Shown: piece by piece, positions 51,142-61,625 of the stretch
Layout: each line of letters begins with the position of its first letter
Numbering within the stretch: position 1 is the stretch's first letter
Source: Opitutaceae bacterium
GTDB taxonomy: Bacteria > Verrucomicrobiota > Verrucomicrobiia > Opitutales > Opitutaceae
Assembly (NCBI GenBank): GCA_003164715.1
Contig: PLTZ01000009.1
Location: 1 to 64,000 of the forward strand
Reading direction: 5' to 3'
Length of the DNA: 64,000 nt
The notes under the pieces: generated by a model
The model's database searches: none
Seen by the model: only the letters and a program-made list of their open reading frames with translations
Told to the model about the DNA's origin: nothing
Translations under genes and position numbers: made by a program

Positions 51142-51819
51142 ATGAGCGCAATCGACGAACTGCGTCGCACCATCGCGCGCCTGCGCGGGCCCGGGGGCTG
51201 CCCCTGGGACCAGGAGCAGACGCACCAGAGCCTTGCCCGCTGCCTCATCGACGAATGCAGCGAACTGCTCGACACGATAGACCGGCTCGACCTGCCGCAC
51301 ATGCGCGAGGAGCTCGGGGACGTACTGATCCAGGTGATCTTCCACGCCCAGCTCGCCGAGGAGGCGGGGCATTTTGACCTCGAGGCGGTTGCCCGCGAGG
51401 TGAACGAGAAGCTCGTGCGCCGCCATCCTCACGTCTTTGGCGAGGGCAAGCTCGAGACGTCCGAGCAGGTGCTCGTCCAGTGGGAGAAGATCAAGGCCGG
51501 AGAGAAGCGGCCGCAGGGCGCCCCCCGCCCGTCCCTCTTCAAGGAGCTTCCCCCTAGGCTTCCGGCGCTCATGTACGCCGAGGCCGTCTGGAAGCAGATC
51601 GGCAAGAAGGGCCTTGTGCGCGAGTCGGGCGTCGACCCGGAGCGCGTCGCGCGGCTCGCGGCCGAGCTCGACCCCGAGTCGCTCGGCAGGATTCTCTTTG
51701 AGATCGCCGCCGCCGCCCAGTCAAGGGACATGGATCCGGAGGGCCTGCTGCGCAGGCACGCGGACGGGCTGATGCGCCATGTCGAAGGACGCGCCCCAAA
51801 GACACCCGCCACTGCCTGA
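51142..51819 (+). CDS. mazG: Nucleoside triphosphate pyrophosphohydrolase MazG
   Basis: A 225-residue house-cleaning enzyme hydrolysing (d)NTPs to monophosphate and pyrophosphate. GPGGCPWDQEQTHQSLARCL is the family N-terminus, with metal-binding acidic residues in DECSELLDTIDRLD and REELGDVLIQVIFHAQL. RRHPHVFGEGK and the second, reduced MazG half follow. It is shorter than the E. coli enzyme (263). It overlaps the recombinase gene by 41 bases and has no link to a MazEF toxin here. Confidence 0.93.
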   Translation: MSAIDELRRTIARLRGPGGCPWDQEQTHQSLARCLIDECSELLDTIDRLDLPHMREELGDVLIQVIFHAQLAEEAGHFDLEAVAREVNEKLVRRHPHVFGEGKLETSEQVLVQWEKIKAGEKRPQGAPRPSLFKELPPRLPALMYAEAVWKQIGKKGLVRESGVDPERVARLAAELDPESLGRILFEIAAAAQSRDMDPEGLLRRHADGLMRHVEGRAPKTPATA

Positions 51820-52729
51820 GGACGTCGTCGCGGCCTGGTGGGCGCCGTTTGGCGAGCACCTGGCCCGCGAGCGCCGGTGCTCGCCCTACACGGTGCGCAA
51901 CTACCGCGCGGCGTTCGAGGACTTCTACCGCTGGCTTGCGACGGCCGGCCTCTGGGAGAGGGGGATCGGCGCCCTGGGGCCGCGCGAGATCCGGGACTTC
52001 GTGATCGAGGCGCAGCGCCGCTACGGCCGGCGCACGCTGCACAACCACGTGTCCGGCCTCAGGTCGCTGTGCCGCTTCTGGATGAGGAGGGGCCGACTCA
52101 AGAGGAACCCGTTCTCCGGGGCCCCCCTGCCGAAGCTCGAGAAGCGCCTGCCCCAGTTCCTAACCGAGGACCAGGCGAGGGCCCTTCTCGCGAGCCCCGT
52201 GCGCCTGCTGGAGAACGGGGGCTGCGACGCCTTCACGGCGTGCCGCGACCGGCTCGCGATGGAGCTTCTCTACGGGGCCGGCCTGCGGGTCAGCGAGCTG
52301 GTCGGCTTAAACCACGGGGCGGTCGACCTTGCGGAGGGTGTTGCGCGGGTGACGGGAAAGGGCCGCAAGCAGCGCCTGTGCCCCCTCGGCAGGGTCGCGT
52401 GCGCCGTCTTCGCCCGGTTCAGGGACGAGTTCACGCCGGGCGTCGGGCCCGGGGACCCGGTCCTCTGCAACCCGGGCGGAGGGCGCATAACGGTCCGCTC
52501 GGTCCAGCTCATGATCAAGCGGCACCTGGCCCTGGCCGGCCTGCCGCTCGACCTCACCCCCCACAAGCTTCGCCACTCATTCGCGACCCACCTGCTCAAC
52601 GCCGGCGCGGACCTGCGGATCGTGCAGGAGCTCCTCGGCCACGCGCAGCTCGTGACGACGCAGGTCTACACCCACGTGAGCATCGCCCGCCTGAAGGACG
52701 TCTACAACAAGGCCCACCCGAGGGCCTGA
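51779..52729 (+). CDS. xerC: Tyrosine recombinase XerC/XerD
   Basis: A 316-residue site-specific recombinase, probably resolving chromosome dimers at dif. The N-terminal SAM-like domain (FGEHLARERRCSPYTVRNYR) is followed by the catalytic domain. Its catalytic residues are Arg in GAGLRVSELVGL, Lys in TGKGRKQRLCPL, HKLRHSFATHLLNAGADLR, the second His in LLGHAQL and the nucleophile Tyr in TQVYTHVS. Length and housekeeping context argue for a core Xer rather than a phage integrase. C versus D cannot be told. Confidence 0.9.
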   Translation: MSKDAPQRHPPLPEDVVAAWWAPFGEHLARERRCSPYTVRNYRAAFEDFYRWLATAGLWERGIGALGPREIRDFVIEAQRRYGRRTLHNHVSGLRSLCRFWMRRGRLKRNPFSGAPLPKLEKRLPQFLTEDQARALLASPVRLLENGGCDAFTACRDRLAMELLYGAGLRVSELVGLNHGAVDLAEGVARVTGKGRKQRLCPLGRVACAVFARFRDEFTPGVGPGDPVLCNPGGGRITVRSVQLMIKRHLALAGLPLDLTPHKLRHSFATHLLNAGADLRIVQELLGHAQLVTTQVYTHVSIARLKDVYNKAHPRA

Positions 52730-52741
52730 AGGCCCCCGCCT

Positions 52742-55084
52742 TTAGAGGCCGAGGCGCCGGGTCGAGCCGTTGCCGGCCGAGTCGTAGAGCGTCATCTCGA
52801 CCGAGGTGGCCCCCGAAAGGCGCTCCGCCGGCAGCTCGAGGACGAAGGTCTCCTGCCGGCCGTCAAGGATGCCGTCGGCGGGCTGCTCCACGGTCTCGTG
52901 CACGCCGTTGTTGAAGGTGAACTCCGCGCTGTCGAGAAGCGAGAGCGCGTCGCGGCCTCGGATGCTCACGATCACCTTGCCCGGCTCGCGGCGCACGAGC
53001 GCCTCCTCGATCACGGGCGGCGTGTGGTCGACCACGAGGTCGTCGGTGTCAAACGTTACGGAGAGGCGCTCGGCCTCGGGCCGGGGAGCGGCCTGCGTCG
53101 CGACCAGCCGCGTGAACCAGGTTCCCTCCTGAAGGTGCAGGGTGTCGAACTGGACGTAGGACTCCGTGGCGCCCACGGCGAGGTCGGTCCATGCCGCATC
53201 CCCTTCGTGGCGGATCGAGAACGTGTAGACGAGGTTGTCGCCGTCCGGGTCCGTCACCGTCCAGAAGACGACGCGCGTGCCGGGCGAAGCCACGACCTGG
53301 CTCCCGAGGAAGGAGGACTTGCGGCGCTCGCCGTCGTGGTCGCCGGCCTGCAGGAGCTGCCCGACCGTCGTCACGACCGGCGGCGGCATCTCCGGGGGCA
53401 CCACGATCGCGAAATTCGGGGACAGCACCCTGAAGTCCTGGAGCTGGGGCCGGTGGTTCTGCGCGAGGAAGTAGAGCGACGCCTTGTCGAGCTCGAGCGA
53501 CGGGGCCGACAGGGCGGGCAAGGAGAGCTTCACCTCGGCGTAGCGGCCGACGGGCGCGGCGGCCCTCCACCCGTCGTTGTCAGCCATCGCGATCCATGGA
53601 CTCCACCCCTCGGGCTCACCCGAGCCGTTCGTCGTGCGGATCCAGACCGACAGCTGCGCCGGGTCGACGTCCCTGAGCCGGTTGAACCTCAGGGCGCCCA
53701 GCCGTGCGGGCGCGCCCAAGTCCACCCGCTTCGTCTGGGCCGTCCGCGCCGAAGCGGCGTTGAAATCCAGGATCGAGAAGCCCGGCGCATTGTTGCGGAT
53801 GGCGAAGAACCGGCCGGGCGAACCCGGGACGGGCTCGAGCGCGTTCACCTGGGACGACACGCTGCCGGAGAACGTGAGGGCGAGGCGGCTCTTCAGGTCA
53901 AACCCGGACATCTCCCCGAGTTCGCCCCCGGAGAGGACCAGGGTGTCGCCCGCCCGGCCCATCCTGTAGAAGGCGACTCCGGAGCGCGAGGTGAGCGTCT
54001 CGGGAAACCCCTCGGCCGAGAACCAGGTGAGGGCGCTCCGCCCAGGGAAATGCTCCACCTGCGGCTGCGCGTTGATCACCTCGACCGTGTTCTCCTTGGG
54101 CTTGCGCGCGACGCCGTTTGGCGCCGGGGTCGGCGACGGGCCCGGGCTGGGCGTGGGCCCTAGGGTCACCGCGGCCTCGGCGCCCTCGGCGGCCTCGGTC
54201 ACCTGGATCGTAGCCTGCACCGGGTGGATCTCCCCGCCTGAGAAGACGACCGCGGCGTAGTAGCCTCCCTTGGCGTCGGAGAGAAGGTCGGTCACCTCGG
54301 CGTCGTGGTTCTCCTGCGCGATGTACGGGGAGCCCCCGTCGGCTTGGAAAAGGTAGATGTTCCCGGACGGGGCCGATCCCGCCGCGACCCTTCCGTCGGA
54401 CAGCCTCGCCAGCCGGCGCAGGTTGCGGTCGGTCACCTCGCCGAACAGCGTGACGCCCCTGGCGGCCAGAGCCTTCGCGTCCGTCGTCCGCTCCTCCGAA
54501 ACCCCGGCGGCCTTGAGCTTGGAGAGGTCGATCTTGTAGATGCGCCCCGGGTTCCCCGTCGCGGCGAGCGCGCTCTTGCCGTCGTCCCCGAGGATCAGGT
54601 CGAAGACGGAGTCCGCGGGAAGGCCCGTGCGCGCGGCGACCTTGCCGTCCCGCACCAGGTAGATCCCGCCCCGCGGCGAGGTGCCGGCCAGGACCGCCCC
54701 GTCGGCAAGCGCCTTGATCGCGTAGACCTGGACGTCGCCGATCCTGGCCAGGTCCCTGGACGAGAAGGTTCCGGCCTGGAGGTCCGCGGTGACCTCCATG
54801 ATCCGGCCGCCGGGGCCGCCACCCACGAGCCATGTTCCGCCCGCTTCGGGCTCAAGGCACCACAGCAGCTCGCACGGGGCGTGGCCCTTCAGGTCGGTGA
54901 GGACGGGGCCGGCGACAAGGCGCCCGTCCGAGCGCGTCGCAAGGCCGTGCAGGTCGCGGCTCGGCACGTCGCGGTAGAAGTCGACGTCGGCCTTCTTGGA
55001 GAGGGGGTCCGCCGACGCGCCGCACGCGGCCGCTAGGGCGAGAGCGAATGCGATGGCCCGCCGGGCGTGGTCTTCTGTGGGCAT
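52742..55084 (-). CDS. Exported beta-propeller protein with C-terminal Ig/FN3-like domains
   Basis: A 780-residue protein with a signal peptide (AIAFALALAAACGASA). Residues about 45-310 contain repeated propeller-like blades (SDGRLVAGPVL, ADGAVLAGTSPRGGIYLV, SDGRVAAGSAPSGNIYLF). A Pro-rich linker follows near 315-330 (PTPSPGPSPTPAP), then more beta-sandwich regions ending in FN3/Ig-like DGDNLVYTFSIRHEGDAAW and VDHTPPVIEEALV. No enzymatic site is recognised. It lies 22 bases behind the S55 peptidase gene, suggesting a joint role. Confidence 0.72.
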   Translation of the reverse strand: MPTEDHARRAIAFALALAAACGASADPLSKKADVDFYRDVPSRDLHGLATRSDGRLVAGPVLTDLKGHAPCELLWCLEPEAGGTWLVGGGPGGRIMEVTADLQAGTFSSRDLARIGDVQVYAIKALADGAVLAGTSPRGGIYLVRDGKVAARTGLPADSVFDLILGDDGKSALAATGNPGRIYKIDLSKLKAAGVSEERTTDAKALAARGVTLFGEVTDRNLRRLARLSDGRVAAGSAPSGNIYLFQADGGSPYIAQENHDAEVTDLLSDAKGGYYAAVVFSGGEIHPVQATIQVTEAAEGAEAAVTLGPTPSPGPSPTPAPNGVARKPKENTVEVINAQPQVEHFPGRSALTWFSAEGFPETLTSRSGVAFYRMGRAGDTLVLSGGELGEMSGFDLKSRLALTFSGSVSSQVNALEPVPGSPGRFFAIRNNAPGFSILDFNAASARTAQTKRVDLGAPARLGALRFNRLRDVDPAQLSVWIRTTNGSGEPEGWSPWIAMADNDGWRAAAPVGRYAEVKLSLPALSAPSLELDKASLYFLAQNHRPQLQDFRVLSPNFAIVVPPEMPPPVVTTVGQLLQAGDHDGERRKSSFLGSQVVASPGTRVVFWTVTDPDGDNLVYTFSIRHEGDAAWTDLAVGATESYVQFDTLHLQEGTWFTRLVATQAAPRPEAERLSVTFDTDDLVVDHTPPVIEEALVRREPGKVIVSIRGRDALSLLDSAEFTFNNGVHETVEQPADGILDGRQETFVLELPAERLSGATSVEMTLYDSAGNGSTRRLGL

Positions 55085-55106
55085 AGGGGGCTCCTTGTCG
55101 GGGGGG

Positions 55107-56861
55107 CTATTCGACGACGCGCACGGTCTTTTGGAAATCGGAGAACGAGACCTTGCCCTCGAGGATGCGCGTCTCCCAGAGCGGGACGAGCGCGTCGCGC
55201 CTCTGGTAGCGCGCGGAGTCCGCGGCGCCGGCGATACGCGCGATCGAGGCGGGCGCGTCCGGCGTGGCGGAGGCCTGGTCGAAGAACAGGGCCGACTTCT
55301 CCACGACGGCGATGCACAGGCCGTCCACGGGCCTGCCGCCGTTCATCGCGTCCAGATAGGCGTCAAAGCTCCGGAGCTGCCCGGGCCTGAACGTCCGCCC
55401 GTGCCCGGTGAGCTCGTCCAGGACGCGGCCGGGCACCACCAGGACCTCGAGGGTCTTGCCCGTCCACGAGGGGTCGACGGGAATGTCCACGGTTCTCGAA
55501 TCCTCCGCACCTTGGAAACTCCTCCAGCCCAGCGTGACCTGGAGCGTCTCCCCGGCGCGCACGGTTGCGCGCGACACCTGGAAGCGCTCCACCGTGACAG
55601 CCGGGTTCTCTTCGAGCGGCTCGACCCGGAACTGGACCGCCGTCGGCAGGGCCTTCTCGAACGGGTTCTGGAGCTCGGCGGACAGCGCGGCCACGAAGTC
55701 GAACATGCCCAGCAGGAAGCCCTGCTGCCCGGCGTAGACCGACTCCCGGGAGACCTGGCGCGTCGGCGAGAAGGTCACCGTGCTGACGATCCGGAAACCC
55801 TCCCCCTGCTCGCTGTCGTTCGACCCGAAGACCGCCTCGACGATCCCCGTGAGCATGATCATCGGCGCGAGCCGCTTGTCGCGCACGGACTGGAAGTGGA
55901 GGATCCTGCGCGGCGCGCCGGCGCGGCCCGCGACGACCTCGACGTCGGTCATCTCGGGTCCGGGCCCGAGGAGGCCGGACACGGCGGACATCCGGTCCTG
56001 GCTGATGCAGCCGATGACGGGGCCTATGTTCGCGATCTTGAACGACTCCATCGTGGAGGGCAGGATGGCGACGACCTCCGCCGAGCACATCGGCAGCTGC
56101 ACGTCGCCCAGGCCGAGCATGGGGTGTCCGAACGCGACCACCCGGTTCCCGTCGACGCGCGAAACCGTTCCGGTCCCTGCAATGGTTATGTCGCCCGTCG
56201 TCAGGGCCACCGACACCGCGTCACCGGGCCGGACCTCGGCGGCCCCGGACGCCGCGGCCTGCTGCCCCTGGGTGCTGCCGCCGACGGCGACGACCGAGAG
56301 GCCTAGCGACTCGAAGCAGGGCGCCATGATCGACGCCGTCCGCGGGGAGACCCCGCCCAGGGCAAAGACGGGCCTCATGGCGCTGAGCGGGGACGCGGAG
56401 GTCTCCCCGGGCGCGGGTCCCTCGGAATCCGGCTGCCGGCCGGACGGGGGAGCGGAAGCGCCCACACGCTCCGCGACCTCCTCCATGTCTGCGGCGGGCG
56501 TGAAGCCGGCGTACCGGACCGTCTCGAAGTGCTGCAGCTGGTAGCTGAGCGCGCCCGCGAACCTGCCGTCGATGTAGAGCGGGCTTCCGCTCATTCCGGC
56601 GACGGCCCCCATGTCCTGGACCCGCGGGTCGGTGAGCCTGCAGAGAATGATCGACTTGCCGGGCCCGAGCGCGTTCAGGACGACGCCCGACACCTCAACC
56701 GCAAACGCCTCGGGCTTCACGCCCCGGAACACCGTCCACACCTCCCCGCGCTGCCCGGCCCTGATCTCGGAAAGGGGCATGATGTCGCCCGGCGCGGGCT
56801 GCGCCGCGGCCGCGGCGCACGCGCACGCCATGAGGCAGAGGGTCAGTGGCATTCGGCCCAT
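55107..56861 (-). CDS. Exported SpoIVB-type S55 peptidase domain protein
   Basis: A 584-residue protein with a signal peptide (LTLCLMACACAAAAAQPA). The S55 domain begins MPLSEIRAGQRGEVWTVFRG and has the serine-protease motif AGMSGSPLYIDGRFAGALSY. A PDZ-free C-terminal half carries Ig-like sequence (VTVERFQVSRATVRAGETLQ). In Bacillus, SpoIVB signals across the forespore envelope. No sporulation genes are in the window, so another envelope role is likely. It precedes the beta-propeller gene and follows hemL by 28 bases. Confidence 0.82.
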   Translation of the reverse strand: MGRMPLTLCLMACACAAAAAQPAPGDIMPLSEIRAGQRGEVWTVFRGVKPEAFAVEVSGVVLNALGPGKSIILCRLTDPRVQDMGAVAGMSGSPLYIDGRFAGALSYQLQHFETVRYAGFTPAADMEEVAERVGASAPPSGRQPDSEGPAPGETSASPLSAMRPVFALGGVSPRTASIMAPCFESLGLSVVAVGGSTQGQQAAASGAAEVRPGDAVSVALTTGDITIAGTGTVSRVDGNRVVAFGHPMLGLGDVQLPMCSAEVVAILPSTMESFKIANIGPVIGCISQDRMSAVSGLLGPGPEMTDVEVVAGRAGAPRRILHFQSVRDKRLAPMIMLTGIVEAVFGSNDSEQGEGFRIVSTVTFSPTRQVSRESVYAGQQGFLLGMFDFVAALSAELQNPFEKALPTAVQFRVEPLEENPAVTVERFQVSRATVRAGETLQVTLGWRSFQGAEDSRTVDIPVDPSWTGKTLEVLVVPGRVLDELTGHGRTFRPGQLRSFDAYLDAMNGGRPVDGLCIAVVEKSALFFDQASATPDAPASIARIAGAADSARYQRRDALVPLWETRILEGKVSFSDFQKTVRVVE

Positions 56862-56889
56862 CTTCAGGCTCCTTCGCGCGGTCGGGGCA

Positions 56890-58167
56890 TCAAAGGCTCC
56901 GGATGACCGACGCCATGACCTCGCACGCGCGGTCGATCGCCGCGCCCTCGTGGGCCGTGCTGATGAACGCCGTCTCGTAGGCGCTGGGCGGCAGGTAGAC
57001 GCCGGCCTCGAGGCACCCGCGGAAGAAGCGCGCGAAGAGCTTCGCGTCCCCCGTCAGCGCGCCCGCATAGTCGTGCACGGCCCGCGGCGTGAAGAAGATG
57101 CTGAACATCGAACCGGTCTGCGGGACCTGGGCCGGCAGGCCCTTCTCCTTGCACGCTCCCGCGAGGGCGTCGCGCACCCTGCGGCCGAGCGCGTCCAGTC
57201 CCCTGTAGGGCATGGACTCCTCGAGCAGCTCGAGCGCCGCGATCCCGGCCGCCAGCGCCAGCGGGTTGCCGCTCAGCGTGCCCGCCTGGTAGACGGGCCC
57301 GAGCGGAGCGACGAGGTCCATGATCTGCGCCCGCCCGCCGAACGCCCCCACGGGAAGCCCTCCGCCGATGATTTTGCCGAGGGCGGTCAGGTCCGGGACG
57401 ATCCCCTCGATCTCCTGGACGCCGCCCCTCGCCAGCCTGAACCCCGTCATCACCTCGTCGAAGATCAGGAGGGCGCCGTTCGCGGTGCAGGACACCCGCA
57501 GGTGCGCGAGGAATCCGGGCCGTGGAAGGATGAGCCCGACGTTGGCGGGATACGGCTCCACGATGACCGCGGCAACCTGGCCGGGGTTCGCCGCGAACGC
57601 GGCGTCGAGCGACGCCGTGTCGTTGAACGGCAGGACGACCGTCTCCCGCGCGAACGAGGCCGGAATGCCCGCGCTGTCCGGATGTCCGTGCGTGAGCGCG
57701 CCCGACCCGGCCTTGATCAGGAGCGAATCCGAATGGCCGTGGTAGCAGCCCGAGAACTTGATGATCTTGTCGCGCCGCGTGTAGCCCCGGGCCAGCCGCA
57801 CGGCCGACATCGTCGCCTCGGTCCCGCTGTTGGTCATCCGGACCTTCTCCACCGAGGGGACGAACCTGCAGATGAGCTCGGCCATCGTCACCTCGAAGCG
57901 GTTCGGCGTCCCGAAGCTCGTCCCGTCCTCGAGGGCCGCCGCGACGGCTTTCCGGATCAGGGGATGGTTGTGGCCGTGGATCGCGGGCCCCCAGGTGCAC
58001 ACGAAGTCGATCAGCTCGCGGCCCTCCACGGTGACCAGCGTGGCGCCGTGGGCGGACCTGACGTAGAAGGGTGCGCCCCCCACCGAGCGGAACGCCCGCA
58101 CCGGGGAGTTCACGCCGCCGGGGATACGCCTGAGCGCGCGGGCGAAGAGGGTTTCGGAGGATTCCAT
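56890..58167 (-). CDS. hemL: Glutamate-1-semialdehyde 2,1-aminomutase
   Basis: A 425-residue PLP enzyme making 5-aminolevulinate in the C5 heme pathway, feeding hemC and hemD at 1.7-3.3 kb. [55 protein letters not shown] and the Schiff-base Lys in [19 protein letters not shown] are diagnostic. Its start overlaps the nadE stop by one base (TGATG). Confidence 0.97.
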   Translation of the reverse strand: MESSETLFARALRRIPGGVNSPVRAFRSVGGAPFYVRSAHGATLVTVEGRELIDFVCTWGPAIHGHNHPLIRKAVAAALEDGTSFGTPNRFEVTMAELICRFVPSVEKVRMTNSGTEATMSAVRLARGYTRRDKIIKFSGCYHGHSDSLLIKAGSGALTHGHPDSAGIPASFARETVVLPFNDTASLDAAFAANPGQVAAVIVEPYPANVGLILPRPGFLAHLRVSCTANGALLIFDEVMTGFRLARGGVQEIEGIVPDLTALGKIIGGGLPVGAFGGRAQIMDLVAPLGPVYQAGTLSGNPLALAAGIAALELLEESMPYRGLDALGRRVRDALAGACKEKGLPAQVPQTGSMFSIFFTPRAVHDYAGALTGDAKLFARFFRGCLEAGVYLPPSAYETAFISTAHEGAAIDRACEVMASVIRSL

Positions 58168-59834
58168 CAGCTGATGTATTTCTGGACGATGGGTATGCGG
58201 CGCCCGACGCCGAAGGCAAGGGGGGTGATCTTCAGGCCCGGCGCCGCCTGCTTGCGCTTGTATTCGTTGAGGTCGACCTTGCGGGCCACGTCGGCTACGA
58301 CCGCCTCGGAGAAGCCCTGGGCGACCAGGTCGCGGCGCGAGAGCCCCTCCTCCACATACCCTTTGAGCACGGCGTCGAGCACGTCGTACGGGGGGAGGGT
58401 GTCCTGGTCGGTCTGGTTCGGGCGCAGTTCGGCGCTGGGAAGCTTGTCGATGCTCGACTGGGGAATCGGGGGGGTGCGGCCGGAGCGTCTCGCGTCCGCG
58501 TTGATCCAGTTCGCGAGCGCGTAGACTTGGGTCTTATACACGTCGGAGATCACCGCGAGCCCCCCGCACATGTCGCCGTAGAGCGTGCAATAGCCGACCG
58601 CCATCTCGCTCTTGTTGCCCGTCGTCAGGAGGAGCGACCCGAATTTGTTCGACATCGCCATCATGAGGACACCCCGGACGCGGGCCTGGATGTTCTCCTC
58701 CGTGACGTCGCGGGGCTTGCCCGCGAAGATCGGGGCGAGCGCGGCATCGCAGGAGGCGACGACGTCCGCGATGCCGATCGTCTCAAGCCGGATCCCGAGG
58801 TTCGCGGCGAGCAGCCGCGCGTCGTCGCGCGAATGCTGGGACGAGATTTCCGAGGGCAGCGAGACGCCGATCACGTTCTGGGGCCCGAACGCGGCCGCCG
58901 CGATCGTGCCGACGACGGCCGAGTCGATTCCGCCCGAGAGCGCGACCAGCGCGGTGCGGAAGCCCACCTTCTGGGCATAGTCCCGAAGCCCGAGCGTGAG
59001 GCCCGAGAGGATGTCGGCCATCTCGGACTGCTCGAAGCTCGGCGCGAGCGCGCCCGGGGCGTGCCCCGGCGCCGTCTCGGCCACCGCAAGGTCCTCGGCG
59101 AACGCCGCCATTCCGGTCACGACGCGGCCGGACGGATCGCTCACGAGCGACCGGCCGTCGAAGATCAGCTCGTCGTTGCCCCCGACCGCGTTTACGTACG
59201 CGACCGGGCACCCGAGGGCGCGCGCCGCGTCCGTCACCAGCGTCTGGCGGACGCCCGCCTTGCCGTGATTCCAGGGGCTGGCCGACAGGTTGACCATGAG
59301 GTCGCACTTCTGCGACGCCAGCTGCCTCACCGGATCCAGCCCGTTGTACAGGCGCCGGGTGCTGATCATGGGGTGGGTCCAGATGTCCTCGCAAATCGTG
59401 ACGCCAATCCTCGCGCCGGCGTGGGTGATGACGGTGGTCTGGGCCGCGGGCTCGAAGTAGCGGTCCTCGTCGAAGACGTCGTACGTTGGCAGCAGGCACT
59501 TGCGCGCGAACCCGGCGACACGTCCCCGGTGGCAGAACGCGGCACTGTTGAAGAACGACCGTCCCGTCCCGCTCAGGTTCGACTCGACGGTCCCGACGAG
59601 CGCGGGAACCTCCCCGATGGCGGCGGCCAGGACCGCCAGAGACTCCTCAACGTCCGGAACAAAGCGGCGCTTGAACAAGAGATCGCGCGGCGGATAGCCG
59701 CACGTCACGAGCTCCGGGAAGACGACCAGCTCGGCGCCGCGGCCCACGAGGATCTTGTAGGCGTCGAGGATGCGCCGGCGGTTGCCCGCGATGTCGCCGA
59801 CCGTCGTATTGATCTGTGCAAGTCCCAGACGCAT
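58167..59834 (-). CDS. nadE: NAD+ synthase, glutamine-hydrolysing
   Basis: A 555-residue two-domain enzyme. The N-terminal nitrilase-type glutaminase has Glu in [17 protein letters not shown], Lys in [13 protein letters not shown] and the nucleophile Cys in [11 protein letters not shown]. The C-terminal synthetase has the ATP loop [19 protein letters not shown], then [32 protein letters not shown] and a closing Lys/Arg-rich tail. It carries out the last step of NAD synthesis using glutamine. Confidence 0.96.
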   Translation of the reverse strand: MRLGLAQINTTVGDIAGNRRRILDAYKILVGRGAELVVFPELVTCGYPPRDLLFKRRFVPDVEESLAVLAAAIGEVPALVGTVESNLSGTGRSFFNSAAFCHRGRVAGFARKCLLPTYDVFDEDRYFEPAAQTTVITHAGARIGVTICEDIWTHPMISTRRLYNGLDPVRQLASQKCDLMVNLSASPWNHGKAGVRQTLVTDAARALGCPVAYVNAVGGNDELIFDGRSLVSDPSGRVVTGMAAFAEDLAVAETAPGHAPGALAPSFEQSEMADILSGLTLGLRDYAQKVGFRTALVALSGGIDSAVVGTIAAAAFGPQNVIGVSLPSEISSQHSRDDARLLAANLGIRLETIGIADVVASCDAALAPIFAGKPRDVTEENIQARVRGVLMMAMSNKFGSLLLTTGNKSEMAVGYCTLYGDMCGGLAVISDVYKTQVYALANWINADARRSGRTPPIPQSSIDKLPSAELRPNQTDQDTLPPYDVLDAVLKGYVEEGLSRRDLVAQGFSEAVVADVARKVDLNEYKRKQAAPGLKITPLAFGVGRRIPIVQKYIS

Positions 59835-59901
59835 TCGTTTGGATGTAAGGGGTTACCATGGACGCCAATGGCATTTCTTTCAACATATTCGACAGCCTGC
59901 T

Positions 59902-60522
59902 ATGCCTCCGACCGTGACCCGACCCTGCCGCCTCATACTTGCATCAGCCTCCCCCAGGCGCCGCGAGCTGCTCGCCCAGCTCGGCGTGCCCTTCGACGTC
60001 GTCGTGGCGGAGGTGACCGAACATGAGGATCCCTCGACGGATCCCCGCGCCATGGTCGCGCACAACGCGGCGCTCAAGGCCGACTGGGTCGCCGTGCGCC
60101 ATCCGGATGCGATTGTCCTGGGCGCGGATACGACGGTGTTCCTGGACGGCCTTGCGATCAACAAGCCGCGCGACCTTGACGAGTCCCGCTCCATGCTCCG
60201 CAGGCTGTCGGGCCGCGAGCACATCGTCTTCACCGGCGTCGCCGTGAGGCGGCGGTCGGCGGGGCTCAAGGTCGACGAGGGCGTCGCAAGCCAGGTCGTG
60301 TTCAAGCCCTTCGGGGATGCGGTGATCGAGGACTACCTGCGCCTAGTCAACACGCTCGACAAGGCGGGCGCCTATTCGATCCAGGAGCAGACCGAGCTGA
60401 TCATCGCCGGCTACCGCGGCTCGTTCACGAACATCATGGGCCTGCCGATGGAAGCCACGAAACAAATTTTGACCAGGGGCGTCCTACTGGGTTCACTCTT
60501 ACCTCCTTCCGAATCCGCCTGA
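59902..60522 (+). CDS. maf: Maf-family nucleotide pyrophosphatase
   Basis: A 206-residue house-cleaning pyrophosphatase. LILASASPRRRELLAQLG near the start, VLGADTTVFLDGLAINKP in the centre and the C-terminal DKAGAYSIQEQTELII followed by GSFTNIMGLPM are family hallmarks. ATG 59902 is chosen because the family motif starts ten residues later. Its TGA overlaps the next ATG by one base. Confidence 0.94.
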   Translation: MPPTVTRPCRLILASASPRRRELLAQLGVPFDVVVAEVTEHEDPSTDPRAMVAHNAALKADWVAVRHPDAIVLGADTTVFLDGLAINKPRDLDESRSMLRRLSGREHIVFTGVAVRRRSAGLKVDEGVASQVVFKPFGDAVIEDYLRLVNTLDKAGAYSIQEQTELIIAGYRGSFTNIMGLPMEATKQILTRGVLLGSLLPPSESA

Positions 60523-61625
60523 TGACGCATTCCCTCACCGCACCCTCCCCCGGCTCCTCGCTTAGGAGCGCCGCCATGCGCTTCTGGCGAGATCCGGACA
60601 ACCGCTCGGTGCTGGTCGGGATCGCGGCCGTCCTGCTCGTCCACCTTTTTCTCTTCGCGTTCGCCCCGTACCTGCTGCGCACCGACGAGGTCCATGCTTC
60701 GGCGAAGGACAAGCTGGCCGCCCGCCAGTTCAACATCGAGATCGCCCCCGACGCCTTCATCCCGCTGCCCAAGCCCCCGCCGCCGAACAAGTACGTCGAG
60801 GCGAATCCAAACGCCCCGGACATTGTCCCCGACAAGACGAACAACTTCAGCTCCAAGAACCAGGTGCTCGCCCAGGAGAAGCCCCAGCTCGACCAGCACA
60901 ACGACAAGCCGAAGCTCGAGGGCAAGAAGGACATCGAGTCCAACCAGACCGTGAGCGGACAGCTGACAAAGCCCATGGAATCCGTGCCGGTCGTCCCGAG
61001 CGTGGCGACGCCGTCAAAGACCATGACCGCGCCGAAGCAGGCGCAGGATCCGCTCGCGGGATTCGAGAAGCTGAAGGAGGGCAACGACGGCATCGGCAGC
61101 AACATGGGGAAGGTGCCCGACGTCGCGAAGCCCATGCCCGACAAGGTGGACGGGGCGAAGAACGCCCCGATCGTTGAGGGCGCCAACAGCATGGAGCCCT
61201 CCGTAGACCCGAAGAAGCCCAGGGCCCGGCCGGTCCTGGAGCAGGAGCACACGCGGCCCGCGGTCTTTGAGGAGAACAACTTTGGGACGAGCAACATCGG
61301 CCCCGTCGCCTACAGCGCCAAGTGGAGCAGCTACGGTGCGTATCTTCACAAGATGATGGAAGCCATACAGATACAGTGGGACCGAATCCTCCTCGACAGC
61401 CGGACGGAGCCCCCGGCGGGAACCTACGTCACGGTCAAGTTCACGATGGACTCCAAGGGCAAGATCACCGAGATCATCGACGTGGAAAGCACCTCGAGCG
61501 AGCAGGGCAAGCAGAGCTGCATCTCAGCCATCACCATGACCGCGCCCTACGGCGATTGGACCGACGACATGATCGCCGTCCTCGGCAATTCCCAGGAGCT
61601 GACGTTCAGATTCTACTACGAATGA
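60522..61625 (+). CDS. TonB/TolA-like membrane-anchored protein
   Basis: A 367-residue protein with one N-terminal transmembrane helix (VLVGIAAVLLVHLFLFAFAP). A long Pro/Lys/Asn-rich periplasmic stretch follows (PLPKPPPPNKYVEANPNAPD and on to about 260). A compact C-terminal domain (about 275-367, with AGTYVTVKFTMDSKGKITEI) resembles TonB/TolA C-termini. It probably spans the periplasm. No ExbBD or TolQR genes are nearby. It overlaps maf and the pseudouridine synthase gene by one and four bases. Confidence 0.72.
   Translation: MTHSLTAPSPGSSLRSAAMRFWRDPDNRSVLVGIAAVLLVHLFLFAFAPYLLRTDEVHASAKDKLAARQFNIEIAPDAFIPLPKPPPPNKYVEANPNAPDIVPDKTNNFSSKNQVLAQEKPQLDQHNDKPKLEGKKDIESNQTVSGQLTKPMESVPVVPSVATPSKTMTAPKQAQDPLAGFEKLKEGNDGIGSNMGKVPDVAKPMPDKVDGAKNAPIVEGANSMEPSVDPKKPRARPVLEQEHTRPAVFEENNFGTSNIGPVAYSAKWSSYGAYLHKMMEAIQIQWDRILLDSRTEPPAGTYVTVKFTMDSKGKITEIIDVESTSSEQGKQSCISAITMTAPYGDWTDDMIAVLGNSQELTFRFYYE

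Noticed and set aside
51142-51819. MazG as part of a MazEF-type toxin system
   Set aside because: The neighbours are trpC and a Xer recombinase; no toxin-antitoxin genes adjoin it, so it is a stand-alone housekeeping pyrophosphohydrolase.
51779-52729. The tyrosine recombinase as integrase of a mobile element
   Set aside because: It overlaps mazG in a housekeeping context, has the length and motifs of core XerC/XerD, and no att-like repeats or foreign cargo lie beside it.
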